Shown piece by piece: positions 6,801-13,263 of a DNA stretch of 15,520 nt; within the stretch, counting starts at the first letter, position 1; each line of letters starts with the position of its first letter. The notes beneath the pieces are model-generated. The model was not told the origin of the DNA and ran no database searches. It saw nothing but the letters and a program-made list of their open reading frames with translations. The translations under genes were made by a program, and so were the position numbers. Source of the stretch: NORP309 sp964352735 (GTDB lineage Bacteria; Pseudomonadota; Gammaproteobacteria; Xanthomonadales; Marinicellaceae); assembly GCA_964352735.1 (NCBI GenBank), contig CAYGTC010000094.1, forward strand, positions 1 to 15,520, written 5' to 3'.

Positions 6801-7898
6801 GCACCAGATTTGAAAAAGGGCGGTGTCATTACTGAAGATTATTTGAATGATTTAGATGTCAGTGAATGGTTTAATGTAAAAGTCAAAGACGCTAATATCG
6901 CTGAGCAAATTGATCAAATGGCTGAGCAAATTGATCGTCAAAGAAAATTATTTGATAATAAATTTGAAGATAAGAAGAAGAAAATCACCTCTGGGGATGA
7001 TCTGGCTCCAGGCGTGCTTAAAATGGTTAAAGTTTATTTGGCAGTTAAGCGCAGAATTCAACCTGGAGATAAAATGGCTGGACGCCATGGTAATAAAGGT
7101 GTTATTTCAATGGTTGTTCCTGAAGAGGATATGCCGTTTGATAAAAATGGACGACCTGTTGACATCGTATTGAATCCATTAGGCGTTCCTTCACGAATGA
7201 ATATTGGTCAGGTATTAGAGGTTCATTTGGGTTGGGCTGCCAGAGGATTGGGTGATAAAATTACCACAATGCTTGAGAAAAATAAAGCCGCAAGCGAGTT
7301 GAGGGACTTTCTTTCTCAGATTTATAATCTAGATAATGATCGCGTGGATATGGATCAATTTACGGATGATGAAATTTTTGAGATGTCTCATAACCTAAAA
7401 GAAGGTGTGCCCATGGCTACGCCAGTATTTGATGGGGCTGAAGAAAAGCACATCAAGGCAATGTTGGAACTTGCTGGATTGCCAACCAGTGGTCAAGCAA
7501 TACTTTTTGATGGTCGGACTGGTAAGCAGTTTGATCGACCTGTTACAACGGGTTATATGTATATGTTAAAACTCAATCACTTGGTTGATGACAAAATGCA
7601 TGCTCGTTCTACTGGTCCATATTCTCTTGTAACACAGCAACCATTGGGTGGTAAAGCTCAATTCGGTGGACAAAGATTCGGGGAGATGGAAGTTTGGGCG
7701 TTAGAAGCCTATGGTGCAGCGTATACATTGCAAGAAATGTTGACCGTCAAATCTGACGATGTGGTCGGCAGAAATCAATCCTATAAAAATATTGTTGATG
7801 GCAGGCATGAAATCGTCGCAGGTATGCCTGAATCCTTTAATGTACTTGTTAAAGAAGTGCGTTCATTAGGATTAAATATTGAACTAGAGAATGAATAA
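3837..7898 (+). CDS. rpoB: DNA-directed RNA polymerase subunit beta
   Basis: The 1353-residue beta subunit of core RNA polymerase (E. coli 1342). It opens with SYSFTDKKRIRKDF, as in other gammaproteobacteria. The rifampicin-pocket segment around residues 511-535 reads SNQLSQFMDQNNPLSEITHK; Asp518, His528 and Ser533 correspond to E. coli 516, 526 and 531 and are wild type. An Asn replaces the Ser at E. coli 509. Active-site lysines lie in PGDKMAGRHGNKGV at 1079 and 1087. The gammaproteobacterial insertion precedes the KITSGDDLAPGV block, and the chain ends in GLNIELENE. I chose the ATG at 3837, 8 nt after AGGTGA (3823-3828); an in-frame GTG at 3825 overlaps that site. rpoC follows after 15 nt. 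Confidence 0.98.
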   Translation: MSYSFTDKKRIRKDFSRSEVVVDVPFLLETQVQSYDKFLGLIDNEKCGLHEALNSVFPIESYSGYAKLEYVSVVVQKPVFNVVECKLRGLTFGATVRAKVQLIVYDKESSARNKKVKYVKEQDVYLGDLPLMTPNGTFVINGTERVIVNQLHRSPGVFFDHDKGKTHSSGKLLYSARIIPYRGSWLDIEFDPKDNVFVRIDRRRKLPATILLRALGYETEEILDLFFEKVSINLNQKGASMKLVPEQIKGEIFDFDIKDGAKVIVQSGKRITARHEKQLKKSSLTTISLEDSYLLEKIIANQIVNKETGEVIVEANAKITEELLELLRENGIKSINVLLVNDLDNGPYMSSTVDIDPTQSQLEALVEIYRMMRPGEPPTEESSKALFEGMFFNEDRYDLSEVGRMKFNKRLGRDEVIGSSILSNEDIVDVMRELVNIRNGVGIVDDIDHLGNRRVRSVGEQAENVFRVGLVRVQRAVRERLTVADSEVLAPQDLINAKPIAAAVKEFFGSNQLSQFMDQNNPLSEITHKRRISALGPGGLTRERAGFEVRDVHPTHYGRLCPIETPEGPNIGLINSLAVYSKTNPYGFLETPYRKVVDGVVTDDIEYLSAIEEGEYAIAQANAKIDDKGTLTEEFVLCRHMGDVVLKAADEVRYMDVSPKQIVSVAAALIPFLEHDDANRALMGSNMQRQAVPTLKVDKPLVGTGMEKIVSRDSGVTAVARRPGIVEMADASRIVIRVDEDFIGEDDPGVDIYNLTKYTRSNQNTCINQKTIVNIGDRVDVGDVLADGPSTDLGELSLGQNMLIAFMPWNGYNFEDSILISEKVVKDDRFTTIHIVELTCVARDTKLGTEEITADIPNISESALTKLDDSGIVYVGAEVRPGDILVGKVTPKGETQLTPEEKLLRAIFGEKALDVKDTSLKVSSSTYGTVIDVQVFTRDGVEKGHRAEKIEEEQLEQVRNDLNDQFRIMRGVIQQRLRSILVGQVVVKAPDLKKGGVITEDYLNDLDVSEWFNVKVKDANIAEQIDQMAEQIDRQRKLFDNKFEDKKKKITSGDDLAPGVLKMVKVYLAVKRRIQPGDKMAGRHGNKGVISMVVPEEDMPFDKNGRPVDIVLNPLGVPSRMNIGQVLEVHLGWAARGLGDKITTMLEKNKAASELRDFLSQIYNLDNDRVDMDQFTDDEIFEMSHNLKEGVPMATPVFDGAEEKHIKAMLELAGLPTSGQAILFDGRTGKQFDRPVTTGYMYMLKLNHLVDDKMHARSTGPYSLVTQQPLGGKAQFGGQRFGEMEVWALEAYGAAYTLQEMLTVKSDDVVGRNQSYKNIVDGRHEIVAGMPESFNVLVKEVRSLGLNIELENE

Positions 7899-7913
7899 TA
7901 TCAGGAGAGTTGT

Positions 7914-10900
7914 GTGAAAGATTTACTTAAATTATTTAATCCGCAAAAAAAAGTTCAAGACTTTGATGCGATCAAGGCAAGTTTGGCTCAGCCTGAGTTA
8001 ATTCGTTCATGGTCATTTGGCGAAGTAAAAAAGCCAGAAACCATTAATTACAGAACATTCAAACCTGAAAGAGATGGTTTGTTTTGTGCGGCTATATTTG
8101 GCCCTGTAAAAGATTATGAGTGTTTGTGTGGAAAATACAAACGCATGAAACACCGTGGTGTTGTTTGTGAAAAATGTGGAACCGAAGTTACTTTATCAAA
8201 AGTAAGACGTGAACGCATGGGGCATATTGCATTGGCTAGCCCTGTTGCGCACATCTGGTTTCTAAAATCACTGCCTTCTCGAATTGGCTTGATGTTAGAA
8301 ATGACGTTAAGAGAAATTGAAAGAATATTGTATTTTGAATCATTTGTTGTGACCGATCCTGGTATGTCAGATCTTGAAAAAGGTGCATTATTAACTGATG
8401 AGCAATACACCAGTGCAATTGAATCTTGGGGTGATGAATTTAAAGCAAAAATGGGCGCTGAAGCCATTTATGATTTGCTCAAAGAAATCAACTTAAATCA
8501 ACAATTGGTTCAATTTCATGAAGAGATTGAGTCAACCAGATCAGTGACAAAAATCAAACGTTTGTCTAAGCGTATAAAATTGTTTGATTCATTTGTGAAG
8601 TCAGGCAATCGTCCTGAGCACATGATTATGACCGTGTTGCCGGTATTGCCACCTGAATTACGCCCATTGGTACCATTGGATGGTGGTCGATTCGCAACTT
8701 CGGATTTGAACGATTTATATAGACGAGTGATTAACCGTAACAATCGTCTCGGTCGTTTATTGGATTTACATGCCCCAGATATTATTGTGCGCAATGAAAA
8801 ACGGATGTTGCAAGAATCAGTTGATGCACTACTAGATAATGGTAGAAGAGGTAGAGCGATAACTGGTACTAATAAACGTCCATTGAAATCGTTAGCAGAT
8901 ATGATTAAAGGTAAGCAAGGTCGCTTCCGTCAAAATTTACTTGGTAAGCGTGTTGACTACTCTGGTCGTTCAGTTATTGTGGTAGGTCCTACTTTGAAAT
9001 TGCACCAATGTGGTTTGCCGAAAAAAATGGCTCTTGAATTGTTCAAGCCGTTTATTTTAGGCAAATTATTGCAAAATGATTATGTCTCAACCATCAAAGC
9101 TGCAAAAAGAAGTGTTGAGGATGAAACGCCAGAAGTATGGGATATTTTAGCGCAAGTGATTCGAGAGCATCCTGTTATGCTTAACCGTGCTCCAACTTTG
9201 CACAGATTGGGTATCCAAGCTTTTGAACCATTATTGATTGAAGGTAAAGCCATTCAATTGCATCCATTGGTTTGTACGGCATTTAATGCTGACTTCGATG
9301 GTGATCAAATGGCGGTTCACGTGCCATTATCGATTGAAGCGCAATTGGAAGCGCGTACATTGATGATGTCGACCAATAATATTTTGTCACCTGCCAGTGG
9401 CGAGCCAATTATTGTGCCTTCACAAGATGTTGTACTTGGCTTGTATTACATGACCAGAGAGTTGATCAATCAACCTGGTGAAGGCATGATGTTCTCAGAC
9501 ACAGATGAAGTGCAAAGAGCATATGATAATGAAAAAGTTACATTGCAGGCCAAGATTAAAGTCAGATTAAAAATGACTGAGATTGATGATGATGGAACTG
9601 AAACAGTAGAAACTAAATTAATTGATACTACAGTAGGCCGTGCTTTACTACACAAGATCTTGCCAAAAGGCCTTGATTTCAAACATTTGAATTTGGTTTT
9701 GTCTAAGAAAAATATTTCAAAATTATTGAACACTTGTTATCACGTAAGAGGTGTTAAGGATACAGTTATTTTTGCAGATCAATTAATGTACACTGGATTC
9801 AGATTTGCAACGTACTCAGGAATGTCAATTGGTGTAGATGATTTAATCATACCAGAAGAAAAGAAAGGGATTCTTCAAGAATCAGAGCGTGAAGTATTGG
9901 CCATCCAAGGACAATATTCATCAGGTTTGGTAACGGCTGGTGAGCGTTATAATAAAGTAATTGACATCTGGTCAAGAGCCAATGAAGAAGTGGCTAAGTC
10001 TATGATGAGCGCATTGGGAACTGATACAGTCGAAGACAGAGACGGTAAAAAAGTTTCTCAAGACTCTATGAACTCAGTTTTTGTGATGGCGGATTCAGGT
10101 GCGAGGGGCTCCCCAGCACAAATGAGGCAGTTGTCGGGTATGCGTGGTTTGATGGCAAAACCTGATGGGTCAATCATCGAGTCGCCAATTAAAGCAAACT
10201 TTAGAGAAGGTTTGGATGTTATGCAATACTTTAGTTCAACCCATGGTGCTCGAAAAGGTTTGGCTGATACTGCATTAAAAACTGCTAATTCAGGTTATTT
10301 GACTCGTAGGTTGGTTGATGTTGCGCAAGACGTAGTGATAACGCAAGATGATTGTGGAACCATCGAAGGTATGAATATTCAGGCGATTGTCGCTGGCGGT
10401 GAAGTTGTACAGTCTCTCGGTGAAAGGGTGTTGGGTAGAGTCATTGCAGAAGATGTTTATATTAATGAAGCCGATGAAGAACCATTGTTGGGACAAGGCC
10501 AGTTGATTGATGAGTACTGGGTTGATAAAATTGAAACTGCCGGTATAGATCATGTTAAAGTGAGGTCACCTATTACTTGTATTGCTAGCACAGGTATTTG
10601 TGCCATGTGTTACGGTAGAGATTTGGCCCGTGGTAAATTTGTTAGTACAGGTGAAGCTGTAGGCGTTGTTGCTGCACAAAGTATTGGAGAACCTGGTACG
10701 CAATTAACCATGAGAACATTCCATATTGGTGGTGTTGCATCTAAGCAAGCAACCAATAATCAAATTCAGATCAAATCTGATGGTGTGGCCAGATTGCATA
10801 ATATTAAAACTGTTAAAAATAAAGATAAAAAACTTGTGGCGATTTCTCGTTCAGGTGAATTGTCTATTCATGAGGTTTCTGGTAGAGAAAAAGAGCGATA

Positions 10901-12113
10901 TAAAATTCCATATGGTTCTGTAATCGATGTCAATGACGGTGCCAAGGTCAAAGGTGGCGATGTTGTGGTGACATGGGATCCGCATACACATCCAATTGTA
11001 ACTGAGGTAGCGGGTGTTGTTAATTTTATTGACTTTGTCGATAATGTTACAGTACAAGAGCAAGTTGATGAATTAACAGGGTTGACTAGTTTTGTGATTA
11101 CTGATCCTAAGGTTCGGGGTTCTAAAGGTAAGGATATGCGTCCAACAGTCCGTTTAGAAAATAAACGAGGAAAACCAATAATGATTCCTGGTACGGATAT
11201 TCCTGCACAATACTTCTTGCCACCTGGGGCAACCATCAATATTCAAAATAAACAAGAAGTAAATGTTGGTGATTTCTTAGCTAAGATCCCTCAAGAATCA
11301 AGTAAAAACAGAGATATTACTGGTGGTTTACCACGTGTGGCAGATTTATTTGAGGCCAGAAAACCTAAAGATGCAGCATTACAAGCCGAAGCAGCGGGTA
11401 TTGTTTCATTGGGTAAAGAAACTAAAAGTAAAAACCGTTTAATTATTAGCACCAAAGATGGTGAGCAAGTAGAAACATTGATACCTAAATGGAGACACAT
11501 AATTGTGTTCGAAGGTGAGCATGTTGAAAAAGGAGAAGTGGTCGTTGAAGGTGAGCCAAATCCGCATGATATTCTTAGATTGCAAGGTGTTCCTGTTTTA
11601 GCTAATTACTTAGTCAATGAAATACAGGATGTTTATCGCTTGCAGGGCGTTAAAATTGATGATAAACACATTGAGACGATAATTAGGCAGATGTTAAGAA
11701 AAGTTGAAATCGTTTCACCTGGTGATTCTGATCTATTAAAATCAGAACAAGTGTCGTTGAAAGAAGTGATGGCGATTAATAAAGATATCTTGAAAAAAGA
11801 CGGTATCACTGTTGCATATGAATTAATGTTGTTGGGTATTACTAAAGCATCATTGGCAACAGAGTCATTTATATCAGCGGCTTCATTCCAAGAAACGACG
11901 CGTGTATTAACAGAGGCATCGGTAAGAGGCACTAAGGACTATCTAAGAGGCTTAAAAGAAAATGTAATTGTTGGTCGTTTGATTCCTGCAGGTACGGGTT
12001 TAGCCTTTCATCAAGAACGTAGAAAATCCCGTGAACAAGAGTTGAAGTCAGACTTATTAGCTATTGAAGCTGAGTCGTTGGTGGATGACTCACCGATTCT
12101 CTTTGGAGATTAA
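7914..12113 (+). CDS. rpoC: DNA-directed RNA polymerase subunit beta'
   Basis: The 1399-residue catalytic subunit (E. coli 1407). Zinc site 1 is Cys70, 72, 85 and 88 in ECLCGKYKRMKHRGVVCEKC. The Mg-binding NADFDGD lies at 458-464, the same numbering as E. coli. Zinc site 2 uses Cys814 with Cys889, 896 and 899. The bridge helix and trigger loop follow (GEPGTQLTMRTFHIGG), with the gammaproteobacterial insertion inside the trigger loop before ITGGLPRVADLFEAR. The C-terminus ends in an acidic SLVDDSPILFGD tail. The start is GTG at 7914, as in E. coli rpoC, with AGGAG (7903-7907) 6 nt before it. The 15-nt gap from rpoB gives cotranscription. No clear terminator follows directly. Confidence 0.98.
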   Translation: MKDLLKLFNPQKKVQDFDAIKASLAQPELIRSWSFGEVKKPETINYRTFKPERDGLFCAAIFGPVKDYECLCGKYKRMKHRGVVCEKCGTEVTLSKVRRERMGHIALASPVAHIWFLKSLPSRIGLMLEMTLREIERILYFESFVVTDPGMSDLEKGALLTDEQYTSAIESWGDEFKAKMGAEAIYDLLKEINLNQQLVQFHEEIESTRSVTKIKRLSKRIKLFDSFVKSGNRPEHMIMTVLPVLPPELRPLVPLDGGRFATSDLNDLYRRVINRNNRLGRLLDLHAPDIIVRNEKRMLQESVDALLDNGRRGRAITGTNKRPLKSLADMIKGKQGRFRQNLLGKRVDYSGRSVIVVGPTLKLHQCGLPKKMALELFKPFILGKLLQNDYVSTIKAAKRSVEDETPEVWDILAQVIREHPVMLNRAPTLHRLGIQAFEPLLIEGKAIQLHPLVCTAFNADFDGDQMAVHVPLSIEAQLEARTLMMSTNNILSPASGEPIIVPSQDVVLGLYYMTRELINQPGEGMMFSDTDEVQRAYDNEKVTLQAKIKVRLKMTEIDDDGTETVETKLIDTTVGRALLHKILPKGLDFKHLNLVLSKKNISKLLNTCYHVRGVKDTVIFADQLMYTGFRFATYSGMSIGVDDLIIPEEKKGILQESEREVLAIQGQYSSGLVTAGERYNKVIDIWSRANEEVAKSMMSALGTDTVEDRDGKKVSQDSMNSVFVMADSGARGSPAQMRQLSGMRGLMAKPDGSIIESPIKANFREGLDVMQYFSSTHGARKGLADTALKTANSGYLTRRLVDVAQDVVITQDDCGTIEGMNIQAIVAGGEVVQSLGERVLGRVIAEDVYINEADEEPLLGQGQLIDEYWVDKIETAGIDHVKVRSPITCIASTGICAMCYGRDLARGKFVSTGEAVGVVAAQSIGEPGTQLTMRTFHIGGVASKQATNNQIQIKSDGVARLHNIKTVKNKDKKLVAISRSGELSIHEVSGREKERYKIPYGSVIDVNDGAKVKGGDVVVTWDPHTHPIVTEVAGVVNFIDFVDNVTVQEQVDELTGLTSFVITDPKVRGSKGKDMRPTVRLENKRGKPIMIPGTDIPAQYFLPPGATINIQNKQEVNVGDFLAKIPQESSKNRDITGGLPRVADLFEARKPKDAALQAEAAGIVSLGKETKSKNRLIISTKDGEQVETLIPKWRHIIVFEGEHVEKGEVVVEGEPNPHDILRLQGVPVLANYLVNEIQDVYRLQGVKIDDKHIETIIRQMLRKVEIVSPGDSDLLKSEQVSLKEVMAINKDILKKDGITVAYELMLLGITKASLATESFISAASFQETTRVLTEASVRGTKDYLRGLKENVIVGRLIPAGTGLAFHQERRKSREQELKSDLLAIEAESLVDDSPILFGD

Positions 12114-12138
12114 TTTAATATGGAAATTTAAGAGTAAT

Positions 12139-12168
12139 GCCTGCTTGTTTTAGAATGAATAAGTGGGC
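12139..12168 (+). other. Weak hairpin after rpoC
   Basis: GCCTGCTT (12139-12146) can pair with AAGTGGGC (12161-12168) using two G-U wobbles and a 14-nt loop; only TGCTTTG follows. Two further small stems are TTTCAT/ATGAAA (12183-12197) and GCTCTT/AAGAGT (12207-12221), neither with a T-tract. These are weak and do not make a convincing rpoBC terminator. The stretch 12114-12267 otherwise holds nothing I recognise. Confidence 0.25.
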
Positions 12169-12267
12169 TGCTTTGAAAAGTATTTCATTTTATGAAAATA
12201 TAAAAAGCTCTTTTTAAGAGTGAAAAACATACAGGGCAATTATTTTGGTCAAATTTAATCTAATTGC

Positions 12268-12296
12268 TTGACTAAAAGTGGGGAAATCACTAAAAT
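12268..12296 (+). promoter_or_regulatory. Sigma70-type promoter of the str operon (rpsL-rpsG-fusA-tuf)
   Basis: TTGACT (12268-12273) and TAAAAT (12291-12296) each match five of six consensus bases and are 17 bp apart, the best promoter in the window. The predicted start is near 12303, giving a leader of about 66 nt. The sequence after the -10 is CCCCG, a GC-rich discriminator of the kind found at stringently controlled ribosomal promoters in E. coli. Negative control by ppGpp/DksA is therefore plausible but inferred. Confidence 0.8.
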
Positions 12297-12300
12297 CCCC
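12280..12300. repeat. Inverted repeat overlapping the str promoter -10
   Basis: GGGGA (12280-12284) and TCCCC (12296-12300) form an inverted repeat with an 11-bp centre that contains most of the -10 hexamer. One arm is in the spacer and the other is the discriminator. It could be an operator half-site pair or simply a by-product of a GC-rich discriminator. No matching regulator is known to me. Confidence 0.35.
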
Positions 12301-12312
12301 GTTCTTAATTCT

Positions 12313-12348
12313 GACAGGCTGGTTAATTTGGTCTGTCTTTTGTTTTCT
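12313..12348 (+). terminator. Terminator-like hairpin in the rpsL leader (candidate attenuator)
   Basis: GACAGGCT (12313-12320) pairs with GGTCTGTC (12330-12337), eight pairs with two wobbles and a 9-nt loop, followed by TTTTGTTTTCT (12338-12348). This is the best stem-plus-T-tract between rpoC and rpsL. It lies 10 nt after the predicted transcription start and 21 nt before the rpsL ATG, so it would act on transcripts from the str promoter as well as on readthrough from rpoC. It is either the rpoBC terminator in an odd place or a true leader attenuator. Confidence 0.6.
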
Positions 12349-12368
12349 ATAGGGTAAAGAAAAATAAT

Positions 12369-12743
12369 ATGGCAACGATAAACCAATTAGTAAGAAAGCC
12401 AAGAAAGCCAAAAGCGTACAAGACAAATGTGCCGGCTTTAGAGGCCTGTCCTCAAAGAAGAGGTGTTTGCGCTCGTGTATATACTACTACGCCAAAGAAG
12501 CCAAATTCGGCATTGCGTAAAGTGGCTCGTGTTAGATTGACAAATGGCTTTGAAGTAACCAGTTATATAGGTGGTGAAGGTCATAACTTGCAAGAACACT
12601 CCATTGTATTAATTCGCGGTGGTCGTGTTAAGGATTTGCCAGGTGTTAGGTATCATGTTGTTCGTGGTGCTTTGGATACAGCTGGAGTTGGTGACAGAAG
12701 GCAAGGTCGTTCTAAATACGGTACAAAACGTCCTAAGGGATAA
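12369..12743 (+). CDS. rpsL: 30S ribosomal protein S12
   Basis: A 124-residue basic protein at the decoding centre that monitors codon-anticodon pairing. The N-terminal tail MATINQLVRKPRKPK is typical. The loop TTPKKPNSALR carries Lys43 and Lys44, and GRVKDLPGVRYH has Lys88 and Asp89 (the residue methylthiolated by RimO in E. coli). Lys43 and Lys88 are the wild-type residues at positions where streptomycin-resistance changes arise. Length equals the E. coli protein. The ATG at 12369 is fixed by homology; the nearest purine-rich match, AGGG at 12351-12354, is 14 nt away, so the ribosome binding site is weak or unusually spaced. It leads the str operon; rpsG follows after 16 nt. Confidence 0.98.
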   Translation: MATINQLVRKPRKPKAYKTNVPALEACPQRRGVCARVYTTTPKKPNSALRKVARVRLTNGFEVTSYIGGEGHNLQEHSIVLIRGGRVKDLPGVRYHVVRGALDTAGVGDRRQGRSKYGTKRPKG

Positions 12744-12759
12744 ATGAAGGTTTAAAAAA

Positions 12760-13230
12760 ATGTCAAGAAAGAAAAGTAATTTTAAGAGAGAAGTTCTTCC
12801 GGATCCAAAGTTTGGAAGTGAGTTGATCAGTAAATTCATGAATATGGTAATGGTTGATGGCAAGAAGTCTGTTGCTGAAAAAATCATCTATGGTGCATTG
12901 GATGCAGTTGTTCAAAAGGAAAAAGGTGATGCTGTAGAGTTATGTGAAGCTGCATTATCGAAAGTAAAGCCGATGGTTGAAGTAAAATCTCGTAGAGTCG
13001 GTGGTGCAACTTATCAAGTTCCTATGGAAGTTAGATCGTCCCGTCAAATTGCATTGGCAATGCGTTGGGTGATTGAGGCTGCTAGGAAGCGTGGTGAAGA
13101 TGGTATGCCACAAAAACTTGCTGGTGAGTTGTCAGATGCTTTGCATGATCGCGGGTCGGCTATCAAGAAACGTGAAGATACTCATAAAATGGCTGAAGCG
13201 AATAAAGCTTTTGCACATTATAGATGGTAA
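12760..13230 (+). CDS. rpsG: 30S ribosomal protein S7
   Basis: A 156-residue primary binding protein of the 3' domain of 16S rRNA that nucleates assembly of the small-subunit head and lies near the E site. Recognisable parts are the start SRKKSNFKREVLPDPKFGS and the central KSRRVGGATYQVPMEVRSSR (about 76-95). The end is EANKAFAHYRW, the usual C-terminus for the 156-residue form. AAGG at 12747-12750 lies 9 nt before the ATG. In E. coli a longer rpsL-rpsG gap contains the S7 autoregulatory site; here the gap is only 16 nt and has no room for it. A 33-nt AT-rich gap leads to fusA. Confidence 0.98.
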   Translation: MSRKKSNFKREVLPDPKFGSELISKFMNMVMVDGKKSVAEKIIYGALDAVVQKEKGDAVELCEAALSKVKPMVEVKSRRVGGATYQVPMEVRSSRQIALAMRWVIEAARKRGEDGMPQKLAGELSDALHDRGSAIKKREDTHKMAEANKAFAHYRW

Positions 13231-13263
13231 GTAAGTTAATTATATATATTTGGTAGTGCAGCA

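Noticed and set aside
12214..12426. 70-codon minus-strand ORF with a hydrophobic N-terminus
   Set aside because: It begins antisense to the start of rpsL and runs across the str promoter. Its hydrophobic residues are the complement of Lys/Arg codons in S12. No ribosome binding site or known motif.
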